NCBI RefSeq assembly: GCF_030253575.1
Contig: NC_080560.1
Location: forward strand, 34,833,501 to 34,897,500
Source of the DNA: Rhododendron vialii
Taxonomy: Eukaryota > Streptophyta > Magnoliopsida > Ericales > Ericaceae
Reading direction: 5' to 3'
DNA: 64,000 nt
Shown here: positions 1 through 12,046 of the stretch, piece after piece
Numbering within the stretch: position 1 is the first letter of the stretch
How the letters are laid out: every line of letters starts with the position of its first letter
Position numbers and translations under genes: made by a program
The notes under the pieces: generated by a model
Told to the model about the DNA's origin: nothing
What the model saw: only the letters and a program-made list of their open reading frames with translations
Databases searched by the model: none

Positions 1-257
1 TCTCCCACTAACAAACGAGCCCTTATTGGGCAAGAAAGAGTCATCGAATTGGTATTCGTTTTTCATTACCCATCTTTAAATCTATTTACCTAATCCAATT
101 TAATTTTGTGGTCTATTGAGTTTTAAGACTTGCTACCTAAGGTGATTGTATATTCGGTATGGCGTTGTCACGGTTATTAGATTTTCTAGTCGTCATGACG
201 TACCTACTACTTACTACCTAGTTTATTGTGTTTCGTAGAAAAATGTACACAATGCTT

Positions 258-450
258 AAAGACTCATACCTTCTTTTTTTTGGGTAAGTATTAAAGACTC
301 ATACCTTCTTTTTTTTGGGTAAGTATTAAAGATTCATTCTTTTTTTTTTGGGTAAGTATTAAAGACTCATGCCTCCTCCTTTTTTTTGGGTAAGTATTAA
401 AGACTCATACCTTTTTCTTTTTTTTGTAAGTATTAAAGACTCATACCTTG
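258..450 (+). repeat. Short tandem repeat, ~35-bp unit
   Basis: About six imperfect copies of a unit made of GTAAGTATTAAAGACTCATA followed by a C/T-rich run (CCTTCTTTTTTTTGG). Copies differ mainly in the length of the T run. Bases 1-257 show nothing recognisable. Confidence 0.9.
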
Positions 451-1051
451 TTTGGTTGGCTACTTGAAAAATATTTTCCAACTCCAAAAACACTCATTAT
501 GCCTACTTTTAATCATTACTTTTATTTCTCTCTCCACTCATTACTTCTATCTCTAATCATTATTCTCATTTATCTCTCTATCTCTCTTCAATCATTTTTC
601 AATTATTATCCTAATTTCTCTCTCCACCCAATACCCAAAAAACCAAACTCAAATTTTTTTGAAAACCCATCCAAACAAGTCAAGCATTCTAATACTAGGC
701 AGCTATGGAAGTAGTGATGATTGGGAGATAGAGGCTCCAATTTGACTTGCACTTAGGTGGGAGCCAAGTGTCGGAGACTGTGACGTGGTGACGGATTAAC
801 AGAAAGTCTACAGCCACCGCACGCCTTGTGGAGCCTACTCCGGGCACCTACACATATCGAATTGAGCTGACGTTTCACGTTGCCCGCTTGGTTTTTCTTA
901 AAAAAATTATTGAACAGCTTGGATCATTTGTGAGGGGCCCAGAATGGATCCCACACGGCGTGCAGTGACTGTAGCGCTACTCACAGATTAATATTTCTTC
1001 CAGGCCAGGTTTGCTGTGACTTGAGTCTGAACATCTAAGTAGTTGATTGGG
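451..1051. other. No recognisable gene
   Basis: AT-rich sequence with CT-rich stretches; the open frame at 448-714 is low-complexity and shows no family resemblance. The part from about 720 to 1050 is less AT-rich but contains nothing I can identify. Confidence 0.5.
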
Positions 1052-1128
1052 GACTGGGTCAATCCAGCCCATCGAGAGAGAGAGAGAGAGAGAGTTTTTT
1101 CATAAATACGGACTGGGTCAATCCAGCC

Positions 1129-1174
<46 letters not shown>

Positions 1175-1186
1175 TCATAAATACGG
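1052..1186. repeat. Tandem duplicated unit containing (GA)n
   Basis: The phrase GACTGGGTCAATCCAGCCCA, a GA tract and GTTTTTTCATAAATACGG occur twice in a row. The GA tract is about 23 bases in the first copy and about 37 in the second, so the repeat has expanded since duplication. Confidence 0.9.
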
Positions 1187-1716
1187 ATGATGTCCTACTC
1201 CTACCAAACAGTCCAGAATATGCATGGCTAGCTGTAATATCTAAAGATAGTAGGTGACGATCTGAGCCAACCAAATTAATGGGCAGCAATTAATCTCCAT
1301 GAATGCTGGCTGGTGATAAATTTAGTAATCATCCGAAAGCATCTCAAATAAGTTATTGGCATAAAAAACACACATATACTATGTTCCAATCCCTTAGCAG
1401 CGGCAGAGGCAATGTAAAATTTTCCAAATTTTTCTCTGATTTAGATTTTACCCTAGATTTTATGTTTCTGGTTTTTCTGAGCAGTTAAAGGAAAAGAATT
1501 CAAATCAAAAGCACCACTCTTTTCTCATTTTACTATGCCTTCTTTCAATTATGCAGTCCAATTCTATTGAATCTGCAATAACACAATATAGTTGGGTGAT
1601 GTGAGTGAGCCTGCATGCGACGTTTAGCTTTTCGATCAAAACATGGGAAAAATGCATGGTTTGTTGTACAAAGTTGCATGATCTGTTCTCTTTGCAAATG
1701 AATGCTAATATCAATA

Positions 1717-1890
1717 AGCGGCTTATTTTTGTCTTTATTCAAAAAATTGAATTTCAATCGTAATTTTTTACTTTTTAAATTCCTTTCATCAGGACAAATT
1801 AATAATTCATAAAAAAAATTGACGTAAAACTAACAAATACGAAAAAAATTAAATAAAGACAAAAAATAATCCAATTAGATTATTTGGCCG
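1717..1890. mobile_element. Member of a recurrent TTGACG-ACTAACAAA MITE-like family (copy 1)
   Basis: Contains GCGGCTTATTTTTGTCTTTA near the left side and ATTGACGTAAAACTAACAAA...AATAAAGACAAAAAATAA on the right, the two ends being roughly inverted. Closely similar blocks recur at about 6833-7192, 7380-7560, 41895-42135 and 56780-57155. Confidence 0.65.
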
Positions 1891-2282
1891 AAATAGGCCT
1901 AAATATAAGAACATAAGGCAAAAGGAAAAATCGGTAGCCACAATTGGAAAGGATCTTTCAAATCATCAAAGGCAGGGACCAGCTACTTTTAACATGTTTC
2001 ACGCAGAAAAATTATTACTTGCTCCGGGAGCCACGCGGCAGTTCGGAGTTTCTTTCACCACATAGCGGCGTGGGTTCCGCCATCAAATGTATGGTGGAGT
2101 AGGCCTATGAAGCACCATGTGTCCGTGCTGTAGGAGTACGGAACAATCACTCTTCATGATCAAGAGAGAAGTTGGGAAAAGATTAATAAAATTTCTTTTT
2201 CGTCGTTCAAAAATCGAAAGAGAGAGAGAGAAGCAGGAAGCATTCATGTAAGGAGAAAAGGCTACAAGCCTTCAAAGATTCA

Positions 2283-2284
<2 letters not shown>

Positions 2285-2353
<69 letters not shown>
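2285..2353. repeat. (TA)n(GA)n compound microsatellite
   Basis: About 32 bases of TA repeats run directly into about 37 bases of GA repeats. Open frames through it are repeat translations. Confidence 0.95.
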
Positions 2354-2356
<3 letters not shown>

Positions 2357-2699
2357 CAACAACAAAGGAGCAAGCCTTCCATCCACCTCTCTTGGATCTG
2401 CGAACAGGGTTCCCTTTGAGATCCACAGTTCCATCTTCTGTGTAGTCACCATGAAGAACCCCTCCTCCTTCTTCCACACCCCCCATACTTTGTGGAGTTA
2501 TGGAGGAGTGCACATATGCTTCTTTAATTTCTCTCTACTAATAATAAAAGTACTGTCTTCGAACCAAACCCTTTTATAGATGGGTCCTTCCTTGGCCTTA
2601 TGTACATGCACCAAAAGTGATACATACCATGGCACAAAATGTCAAGAATTCAAAAGTCGACCGCGGACTCGATTTATTCCGGAGTTGACTTATATAATA

Positions 2700-2972
2700 C
2701 TCCCTCCGTCTCTTTTTAAGTGTCCTGCTTCGTAATTTCAACTTATTAAAAAGACATCATCATTACACCTTTCACATCAACTTTTTCCTCCACTTTTCCT
2801 ACTTACCCATCATCGTTACACTTTTATTCACTAACTTTTCAAAATAAAGTCTACTTTTAGGGACAAAATAGACAATACATTAACTTTTACCCTCCTAACT
2901 TTACAAAATGGACACTTATTAAGGGACAACTCAAAATGGAATACTGGACACAAAAAAAAGGGACGGAGGGAG
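2700..2972. mobile_element. Stowaway MITE (273 bp)
   Basis: Terminal inverted repeats CTCCCTCCGTCTC and GGGACGGAGGGAG, flanked by TA on both sides (2698-2699, 2973-2974), are diagnostic of Stowaway elements. The interior is closely related to the element at 30779-31050. Confidence 0.95.
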
Positions 2973-3840
2973 TATATTTATCAATATTAATAAAATTTTC
3001 AGCATATATATACTACTTTACTCTCAATAACCAATTAATTAAGGCTGCCAACCTACATATGTAAATTATTCTCAAGAACATTAATGCTAGATAGGCAAAA
3101 AAAACTTACCCAGAAAATACCCCGAAAAGGAAAATCAAGAGCCCAGATAATATTTTGAGTGAATCTAGACCATTGATTTTTCTTTTCGGGGTACTTTCTC
3201 AGTAAGTTATTTGGGTGCCTAGCATTGCTTGTGTGTTTTCTATACCTGCCTTGTCTGATATCTTTTGGTTTTGATTTTGAAGCATGATTCCAAAATAAAA
3301 CGTCCATTTAGCTCCTTGGTTCTTGGAGGTAAAAGGATTGATAGGGCCAGATTTGAGCCGAGATGAGCAAGGCGGCGGTCTTAAGCCTCCGAATTTTGGA
3401 TCAAAATTCGGGCCCTAGCCAAATATGTAATATATATTTAATCTAGCACTTATATAACAATTAAGCTAGCTAGCCTAATAGAAAAGTCTAGTTCCTCTAT
3501 CCAAGAGATACATGGTTCAAGTTTTAAGGGCCTTTTTTTTCCTTCCCCATTTGAATATTTTTTTTCCCTTATAAGTTCGTCTTAGATCCCGAGAATCTCA
3601 AAGCCGGCCTTGAGGATCGGGGCCACTGGTTCCTTTTGAGAGCACTCACTTTGTGCATGTTGCCAAAGGTTAGATTTGTATCCAATCTTTCTATGCCCAT
3701 ACCTCAAATGATTAGGAACTAGATGAATTATGTTATTGTTGTTGTTGTTGTACACTTAGTAAATTAATGAGATGTAAGGATCCATTTTGCATAATCCACT
3801 AATGCTACTGGTATAGATTGAGAAGAATAGATCCAATGTA

Positions 3841-4141
3841 CAGATGGTTTTGGGAACCGTTTTGGGTCCCGCAAACATGATCGGAGCCGTTCATTTTGTT
3901 CAGAATATTTTTTTAAGGTCTTTGTAAAAATTCAGCTCAACCCGATATCGGTAAGGACCTCTACGAAACATCCAACTTGGTCCTAGAATTCAAGCTGACA
4001 AAGTTAGATGTTTTGTAGAGGCCGTTACTGATATCGGGTTAAGCTGATTTTTTACAAGGACCTTAACCAAAAATATTTTGAACAAAATGAGCAATTCCGA
4101 ATCATATTTGTTGGACCCAAGACGGATCCCAAAACCATCTG
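3841..4141. mobile_element. Foldback MITE, ~150-bp arms, TA target site
   Basis: Nearly the whole 301 bases form one palindrome: CAGATGGTTTTGGGA at the left and its complement TCCCAAAACCATCTG at the right, continuing inward through AACCCGATATC. It is flanked by TA on both sides, suggesting a mariner-like (Stowaway group) origin. Confidence 0.85.
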
Positions 4142-4419
4142 TACATGGAATCTGTTTTTCTTGGTCTTTGCCAGTAGCACAACTCTTTGCATAAAGTCCA
4201 TGTGACATAAATTATAAATATGGATTCATACACTTCACTTTGTGAGTGATTACATAAGAAAAGTACTCTTTGGCCCTATTCTAATCTTTAAGACCGGCCA
4301 CCCTTTCTACAGCGAAAAAATTGTGCGGAATAACTGTGGAATCTCCTACTTACGGGGTGGCACCACGACCTGAAAAATACTCTCCCCTCAAAAAACTATT
4401 TAGTGCATAGGACGAAATA

Positions 4420-4655
4420 TTTCCTCCGTCCGGATTTAATTGTCCCTAGTTTTATTCTAACTGGCTAAAAAACAGGTTATATCTTTGAATCCGTAATGAA
4501 TTTCATATCGAATATGAATGTTGTTTGATAGATTTCAACTAGTTCTATAATACAATGTTTTCGAAATCATGTAAAACATTTTAAATTGAAAGATATATTC
4601 GATTGAAAAATGACACGAATTCCAAAAAATGACTATTAAATATGGACGGAGGGAG
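4420..4655. mobile_element. Stowaway MITE (236 bp)
   Basis: The right end GGACGGAGGGAG is a canonical Stowaway terminus with TA after it; the left end TTTCCTCCGTCC is its complement with two changes, preceded by TA. The interior contains GTTTGATAGATTTCAACTAG and differs from the 2700-2972 copy. Confidence 0.9.
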
Positions 4656-5496
4656 TATATTTTTGTTGAAAAATATTTCAAATTATTTTTTTTGCAAGTT
4701 ATACGATATTAATTCTGCAGAAAATATATAGGTTCTCGTTTTGCAAACCAGACTAAATTTTGATATGGACACTGTACTAAAAAGAATGCTGTTATGTTGA
4801 GTAGTATTTGTCTTTACATGTCGTATTTGTCAAGTGATATGACGCACTTTATTTATTGATACAAAATTCCAAGAAACCATATCAAAGATTCAAGAATGCT
4901 GTGGTATGCCACTTTGATGAATAAAAAAATGGTAATTCGGTAATTATCTTGTCAAAATCTGATTTGTAAGAAAGAAAAAATAAATTGGTACACACAATAT
5001 CCGTTCAACAAATTTGAATTAAAATATATAATATCTCAGTTATGAAAACGTGAAATAAATGATAATGTGGGCGTTTACGAAAAAAATTCTCGGAGCAGAT
5101 TTTGGAATACTAGCTTTTAAAATTGTGAGTTTTGTAAAATTCTTATGAATGGGATTTGAAAATCAACAGATTCCTAGAAACTAAAATAGGAATTAGATAG
5201 AATAAGGTTCTTGAGAAGCTGGATTTGAGATCCTTTTCGGATAAATTTTTTTATTCTAAATACTCTTGAAGCTGAAGCTGATTTCCAACCTTTTGCAATA
5301 AGCAGTCATAAATTTTACTACGGCTTAATCATCATTTCACAAATATAGTAAATAATTTCATCTGCTCCAAAAATTAAAACTTCTAAAATCTATAGCAGAA
5401 TTTGAAACTATAATTTACAGCTATTGCAGACACACTCACGGTTTGTTTGACGACCGTAAGTTTTGGGTGGATATAATAGGAGGGGATATATGATAA

Positions 5497-5782
5497 CAGT
5501 CCGTTTCAAATGAGGAGTCCCTCATATTAGTTAAAATGTGGACCCCCCTCAATTTCTTTCATTTCTGGATCAAATTTTGATGATTCGAATCGTTCAATGT
5601 GTTTAAAACGTGAATTTAAAGGTACTTGCGAGAAATCGGCAAAAAAAAGAAGAAGAGACCGGGAATGGCTTGATCCAAGCAGTTTTTGATAAAAACGTTA
5701 TTATCAGATCATCAAAATTTGATCCAGACATGGAAGGTCCGCACGGTCCGCATGTTAAGAGGTCCTCATTTGAAACGGACTG
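5497..5782. mobile_element. Mutator-like MITE with 11-bp target-site duplication
   Basis: Inverted termini CAGTCCGTTTCAAATGAGGA and its complement bound a 286-base element. The direct repeat ATATATGATAA flanks it on both sides (5486-5496 and 5783-5793). A long duplication of 9-11 bases favours a Mutator-type transposase. Confidence 0.85.
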
Positions 5783-5803
5783 ATATATGATAAAATGGTG
5801 AAT

Positions 5804-5877
5804 ATGTGTGTGTGTGTGTATGTGTGTGTGTGTGTGTGTGTGTGGGTGGGGGGGGGGGGGGGGGGGGGGTGGGGGGG
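5804..5877. repeat. (TG)n followed by a G run
   Basis: TG repeats of about 40 bases lead into a near-continuous G run of about 30 bases. The apparent His/Pro-rich frames on the minus strand are translations of this repeat. Confidence 0.95.
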
Positions 5878-6832
5878 AGCAAATGTATATGTTTGGTTTG
5901 TTTTGAAATGGATATGAGTAGGTGGATATAGAAATAAAAGAGGACAGTGATATTTTTTGAAATTAAGAGCGCTGATGGCAAACACTGGATATAAGTACTT
6001 CAGATATATTATCCGGGGTGATGACATATCCGCTTCTTATATCCCGTTGGCAAATGGGCCGTCAAGTTCGTTAATTATTCTCTGACTTTAAGAAACATCA
6101 AAAAACTATACACCAAATGACAATAAATTGTGCGATGAATCACACGCATATGTGAAAAAGGTATGATCGGTGAGTGGCCAGTAAATTGAAGCGTTCCTAG
6201 ACTTATTGTTTTACTATTTCTCTTACTTCTTGAGATACAGGCACCCAAAATCTTTTTCAAAACGACAAAATATAAGATTAAAAAAAAAGGATCTTTCGTT
6301 CTAGCAAATGACTATAATACCCTTGCAACTTGCAAGTTGTGCATTGATTGACAAGATTGAATACATATTGATAGTGAACTCAAGCGGTTGGCGTGCTACT
6401 AATATGAATTTCAATAACACCAAAATGGGTCAAAGTCAGTAAGTTGGCGTTCTACTAATATGAATTTCGATAACACCAACGAAGGCAATATGGTTAAATA
6501 TCTACTTTCCCCTCCAACTATTCCAATTTTACGTACTTCCCCCTCCAACTACCAATTGAAGCTACTTTCCCCTCCAACTTTCAAAACGTCAGCCACTCCA
6601 TCCAATCCTTAACTCCCATCCAACTCATGGACGGAAAACCCAACAGCACTAACCCCAAGAATGGTTTTGGTGCCCCAAAAGTGATTTTGGTGCCAAAAGA
6701 AGGGTAATCTGGACATTCCAACTCAAACCCCAAACGTGATTTCACCATTTTGTTCGGATGTCCAATTCACCGAAGCCACGTCAGAAAATGGATGCTCTTC
6801 CACGGGGAGAAATGGAAGAAGCATTAAGGGTT

Positions 6833-7192
6833 GTTGGGCTAAATAAGCTAAGTGGCTTATTTTTTTGTCCTTATTCAAATTTTTTTTCATATTTATTAGT
6901 TTTTCGTCAATTTTTTGGGGTTATTGCTTCGTCATGATGACAGAAATCTAAAAAGTAAAAAATCATGATCGAAATCCAATTTTTTTTAATAAAGACAAAA
7001 AAATTGGCTTATTGGTTTATTTTTATCTTTATTCAAAAAAATTAGGTTTCAATCGTATTTTTTAACTTTTAGATTCCTCTGGTCACGATGAAGCAATATT
7101 CTCCAAAAAATTGACGAAAAACTAACAAATGCAAAAAAAAAAATTGAATAAGGACAAAAAAATAAGCCACTTGGCTTTTTTAGCCAAACAAT
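6833..7192. mobile_element. Foldback MITE, TTGACG-ACTAACAAA family (copy 2), nested
   Basis: The ends TAAGTGGCTTATTTTTTTGT and its complement, ACAAAAAAATAAGCCACTTG, are inverted and nearly identical for over 40 bases. Inside, each half carries the ATTGACGAAAAACTAACAAA motif or its complement, so the unit is a head-to-head dimer. It sits within the 6491-8004 Mutator-like element. Confidence 0.8.
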
Positions 7193-7379
7193 GCTATGGG
7201 TAGCACACTATCACTCCAGCTATGTTTTGCAACTATTTAGTGGGTCCCAATTTAAACTTTGGTTAAGAATTTTTAACACGTCAAAATCGAGCAATATAGA
7301 TGGAATATTGTTGAGGTGTAGTGTATGAATTTTTTGTACATTGAGCCACAAAAAAATTGCATTTCAAAATAGACAAACG

Positions 7380-7560
7380 TTTTGAATTATTATTTTTCTT
7401 TATTAAAAAATATTATAGTTTGGTTCATAATTTTTTTACTTTTTAAATTCTTCTTGTCGAGTCGAGCTAATAATGCTTAAAAAAATTGACGCAAAACTAA
7501 CAAATGCAAAATTTTTATGAATAAAAATAAAAAAATGTGAATTAATTATTAAGCCAAAAT
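7380..7560. mobile_element. TTGACG-ACTAACAAA family (copy 3, partial)
   Basis: Contains TTTTTTTACTTTTTAAATTC and ATTGACGCAAAACTAACAAA followed by AAGCCAAAATAGGC at the right end. The left end is degraded. Confidence 0.6.
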
Positions 7561-8159
7561 AGGCTTTTGTGTTACAAAGATTTAACTGCTCCTTCTACTA
7601 GTTAACCCCAAGGAATTGGCCAAGTGATGTTGGCCTGACACTTAAGGGTTTGCTCACTCCTAAGGTATTGATTGAGAGAGAGAGAGAGAGAGAGATGAAC
7701 AAAGTCTCTGTTTGTGGATTGGAATGGGGACTCGAGATGCAGACGAGGATGAGGGGGTTTTGACTGTAAAGGGATATACATACATATATATTGGCATATT
7801 GGTAGGTTAAAGACATAAATCCCTTCAATTGGATGAGGGGGTTAGAGCTGTTGGTTTTCCGTCCATGAATTGGACGGGAATTAAGGATTGGATGGAGTGG
7901 CTGACTTTTTCAAAGTTGGAGGGGGAAGTAGCTTCAATTAGCACAGTTGGAGGGAGAAGTAACTAAAATTCGAATAGTTAGAGGGAGAAGTAGATATTCA
8001 ACCCAAGGCAATACGATGTCGATCTCCTTGCCTTGCTGTTAGCATTTGATAGTGACTCAGGTAGTTGGCGTTCTACTAATATGAATTTCGATAACACCAA
8101 AATGGGTCGTAGTCAATACGATGTCGGTCTCCTTGTCCTGCTGATAGGAAAATTGTTAC

Positions 8160-9966
8160 GCATGTAGTGCGACCTGGAGGAACTACTGACTACTAGAAAA
8201 GAATAATATATGTAGGAGGCACTCCACCTATTTTCAATTATCGATCGAAAGTAACATTTACAAAATCAATAATTAGCACATTATCTGCTAAAAAATAGAA
8301 GTGTTAGACTTGTCGTCCTATGCGTACAATTACATGGGTTACCTAGCTAGCTACACGTAGGGAAAATATTAGACTTGTCTTATATCGTTCGTATAAACCA
8401 CCCAAACAACGGTAGTATAATCTAGATGCTACTCAATCTGTTCCAAGCCTCCGTAAGGAACCTCACATTCTTATGCTAGAAAATAATTTTTGGAGAAACA
8501 ACATGCAGAATGATTCAGAAACCGATCTAAAAAATACCAATGGTAGTTAAAAATAGACTTCAATCTATAATACTAAAGAAATTTGCTTTAGGATTAAAAA
8601 AAAAAAAAGAAATTTGCTTTACATAGATGCATCTCGAAAAATGAGAGTGATTTTGGTACTCTCCAAATTGATAACTGCACTCCCAAAGGGCACTAAATCA
8701 ATTTGATGAGTGTCAAAATCAATTCCTAAATAGAATTGATTTTAGCATTCCCTTAAAGAGTGTGGTTATCAATTTTGAGAGTGCCAAAATCACTCATTTT
8801 TAGTACGGGAGACAATTGAACGAGGCCATAGGTCCAGGATCCAAAGTGAGACTGAGAAGATTTGACTATTTGTCACTCAGAAATCATACTGCTAATAGAG
8901 GACTTGACTATTTGTCACTCATAAACCCTAGCTCGTTCAATTGGTCTTCTGTATTTTTTTGATACTTGAAGAAAGTTGTTACTTTAACCTTCAAATGTGT
9001 AGATATACAGAGAGGATAGAAATTTGATGGCCGGGGCGCTAATTTTTAAAGATTTTGCTGGAGATCCTACATGACTAAACTTTCTAATTTTTAAAGATTT
9101 TGCTCTTTAACATTTATTTTCTCAGCAAAAGAAAGAATTTTAAAAATCTCTCAACGAGATCAAATTGGCATCTATCTATCTATCAATATACTATATAAAT
9201 GTGTTTGAGCCCCACAAGCCTTCAAACCCCATTCCTAATTTTGTGGATTTTTTTTTTTTTTTTGAGAGAGAGAAATGTGGAGAAGTGGGAGAGAGAGAGG
9301 GTGTGAGAAAAAATTATTTTATGCCACTGGGCACCGTCACATGGTACTCCAAATTCATTTTTCATAACACGTCTTTCAGTGTATCAAATGAGACACATGT
9401 TAGCATGCATCGAACACGGAGTTAGATAAAATAGTATCAAACTATCTTTTTTTATCAACTAGCGTGTTTGCCCGTTTGATACACTGAAAATAAACCAATA
9501 GAATTTTCAGTCCCGGAAAGGAGGGAGGGCGTGGGAGTTGGCTGACATGGGTATGGACGTGGGGATAATTTCTACTAAGAATTAAGAATTGGGGGTTTGG
9601 AAAACTGGCATCACAACCGACTGACAAAATCAAAAGGTTTGTTGTTAAAAGTTTCCTTACTAGCCGAATGACAGTAAAAGAATGGACCAGTATGGTTCAC
9701 GCCAAGAATCTAATTGACTTGTTTGTCCTAATTTGTTTGAACGGAATCCAAAGTACTCTTTATTTCAACCTTTTCGGCCAACCCACAAGTTCTACGGAGT
9801 ATTAATCATCCCATGTGAACCAGAATATTTCTAGACCTAATAGTTAAATTATTCCATTTTTCAACCCTCTTGAGATCACAAAGCTTGGTCATGAGGAGAT
9901 GCATTAATTTTCGTCTTGTTATTGGTCATTTTCACTCATCTGCTATTTAGCTTACCATACCAACTT
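8160..9966. other. No gene recognised
   Basis: Apart from the foldback at 8636-8801, this stretch is AT-rich and shows no conserved frame. The open frames at 9165-9425 and 9442-9633 have no family resemblance. Confidence 0.5.
8636..8801. mobile_element. Small foldback MITE (166 bp)
   Basis: Left end AAAAATGAGAGTGATTTTGG and right end CCAAAATCACTCATTTTT are inverted, and complementarity continues for about 70 bases with some bulges. No confident target-site duplication was read. Confidence 0.75.
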
Positions 9967-9980
9967 TTCTAGATGTTTTT

Positions 9981-10189
9981 CAATGGTCTCTATTTTAGTT
10001 GGCGATCCTCTTGATTCTTTTTATGTGGGAGGTCAGTGTTCGAGCCCCGCTATCGTGAGCGTTTGGAGTTTAGGGCTGTGGATACTAGATAGCCTCTGAA
10101 ATCTTTTATCAACTAATTTACTAACACTCTGTTAAGCCATGCTAATGTACACAATATTTGCAAAAAGAAAAAAAAGAAAAAAAAATATC
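9981..10189 (+). mobile_element. tRNA-derived SINE with 14-bp target-site duplication
   Basis: A B-box-like GTGTTCGAGCCCCGC, followed by TATCAACTAATTTACTAACA and an A-rich tail, is flanked by TTCTAGATGTTTTT at 9967-9980 and 10190-10203. A second, diverged member lies at about 59578-59790. Confidence 0.82.
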
Positions 10190-10918
10190 TTCTAGATGTT
10201 TTTGACAAAATGGAAAACAAAGACCTTTTCTTGTAGATACGTAGTACTAATGCTATGCGAAAGACCAAAAAATCTAGTCCAAAGATCTTATCCTTCCCAT
10301 TTGTATATTTTTCTTCATCTTCTGGTAGCTCGTGTTTGACTCGTACTTGGACTCTTGGCTTAGTGAGTTAGCTCGTATTTGACTCGTACTTGGACTCTAT
10401 GCTTAGTGAGTTATCAAGGTCAGGAGTTCTACTTCCCCATCCTTTGAAAATAAACCCCCCTCTTGCCCAAGTTCATATTTGAATCGAATTTGCTACTCGT
10501 GAACGGTTAGGAATGACATCAGACAACTGAAAATAAGTACTTATTTTTTAAGAAGGTAATTTCAAGCTCAAAAATAATGTGTGTACGCAATAATTTTTCT
10601 AGCAATATGGATCTTGTTTGATAGGTCTTATCGAGATCTTTTATACGGTGTAAAAAAAAATTATTTACATTATTTTTGAATTTGAAAATGTGAAATAAGT
10701 ACTTATTTTTTAAGAAGGTGTTCTGGAACGAGTCCGTAGTACCATGAGGAAGCAAGAAAAGAAACAAGGTTGTATGATCGAAAAAAGCAGTCCACAGAAA
10801 GATTTGGCGCGGCTCACTAAATTCTGTGGTTAATAATATTTGTAAATCGGTAGTTCCTGTTTGGAAAAGAATCAACAGAATAGCGATCGTGCGTGACAAA
10901 CCAAGAAGAGATTGCTAA

Positions 10919-11208
10919 GAACATCTCCAATCAAGCTCTATATTGGGTCTCTATTTTAGATATCTAAATTTGGTTCTCTATGTATAGAGATGTTTCAAAG
11001 ATATAAAGAATGATCTCTATTTTTTTTTTTTTTGTCTTTCTAAAATCACCACTTTACCCTTTTTATGTAGAGATAAAAATAGAGATTTAGAATTAGAATT
11101 AGAATTAGAATTGGAGTGAATAGTGAAAACCTGTAAACTTGCTTTTTAGATTAAAAAGAAGAAGTATATTTTGAGTCTCTATTTAAGAGAATTGGGTTGG
11201 ATATGCTC
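10919..11208. mobile_element. Tourist-like MITE (290 bp), TAA target site
   Basis: Termini GAACATCTCCAATC and the complement of GAGCATATCCAACC, with TAA immediately outside both ends (10916-10918, 11209-11211), match PIF/Harbinger-derived Tourist elements. It includes an ATTAGA minisatellite near 11090. Confidence 0.82.
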
Positions 11209-11699
11209 TAAAGAAGAAGATGGAGAGTCCAACTATGTTTGGAATTGAGGGAAAATAGGAGAGAAATTTTACTATTCACAAAATTAGAATTCTTTATTTT
11301 CTCTCCAATCCAAACAATTGGAAGGATCTTTCTTTTCTTTCACTTTCCCTAAGTTCCAAACAGAGCCTCAATGTTGAGGGGGAGTGTTAAGAGTCAACAC
11401 ATGGATCCACAGTGGAATAATCAAGAGTGGATAACCAAAAGATGGGATAATCAAAAGTTGTCATATCGTTATTCATTTAAGAGTTTGTTAAGGTTAGCAA
11501 TGTCGATGTCCACAATGGCATGATCAAATTTGGATCTCGTATGAAACTTTTCAATTTTGATATCACGGGTACCTTAGTGGTGTAAAAATTAGCGGTTATG
11601 GTTGTAGTTATTGTTTGAGCAGGTTGCTTCTTGGTTATGTTTTTGCTACTAAATGTTTTAATAAAATTGGTTGCTAAAGAGTAACTCATTTGGGAACCA

Positions 11700-12046
11700 T
11701 ATTTATTTATAGCTAAAAGAGGTTTTTATCAACAAAATATACCTTTGGGGACTAAATTGGCAAGGTCTTTAGGGACCAAATTTTTTGTCCTCAAAGCAAA
11801 AGTATTAGGGATAAATTGTGCATTTTGTCCCTAATGCTCACCCAAGTAGCAACCAATCCTAATGCTCACCCAAGTAGCAACCAATCCATTATATGGTAGC
11901 CTAAAGTGATTTTTGACTTTTCTGGACCATGAATTAGGAGCAAACCTCCCGGCCACGAAATATTGTCCCGAAATGTCTTTGCCAACCAAAATTTTAGCTT
12001 TAGCAACCAATAAGTTTGGTCCCTAAAACCATTATTTGTTGTAGTG
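11700..12046 (-). mobile_element. CACTA (En/Spm) terminal fragment
   Basis: Read on the minus strand from 12046, the sequence starts CACTACAACAAATAATGG, a classical CACTA terminus, followed by GGGACCAAAC-type subterminal repeats. The matching opposite terminus was not found, so this is a solo end. Confidence 0.65.

Larger units (their letters stand above)
6491..8004. mobile_element. Mutator-like non-autonomous element (1.5 kb) with 9-bp target-site duplication
   Basis: Inverted arms of about 170 bases (6491-6660 and 7830-8004) share blocks such as TCTACTT-CCCTCCAACTATT, CAGCCACTCCATCCAATCCT and GGACGGAAAACC. Direct repeats of AAGGCAATA flank it at 6482-6490 and 8005-8013. Long arms and a 9-base duplication are typical of MULEs. 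It has no transposase gene and is filled by other elements, including a foldback copy at 6833-7192. Confidence 0.88.
6385..8150. repeat. Ancestral direct repeats split by the Mutator-like insertion
   Basis: The phrase TTCTACTAATATGAATTTCG-ATAACACCAA occurs at about 6396-6420, 6448-6478 and 8070-8100, with AATGGGTC(A/G) after two of them. The first two predate the insertion at 6491; the third now lies 1.6 kb away. Confidence 0.7.

Noticed and set aside
258-450. CRISPR-like regular repeat
   Set aside because: Units are contiguous tandem copies without unique spacers, in a plant nuclear context.
1059-1289. Open frame rich in SLSLSLSL on the minus strand
   Set aside because: It is the translation of (GA)n tracts; same for the Leu/Ser- and Ile/Tyr-repeat frames at 2207-2513, 22266-22891 and 36972-37256.
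3083-3227. Small MITE with CTAGATAGGC/GCCTAGCA ends
   Set aside because: There is a clear hairpin-like pairing around AAAATACCCCGAAAAG, but the termini and target site were too ambiguous to call an element.
5755-6027. His/Thr- and Pro-rich minus-strand frames
   Set aside because: They translate the (TG)n and poly-G repeat; no flanking conserved sequence.
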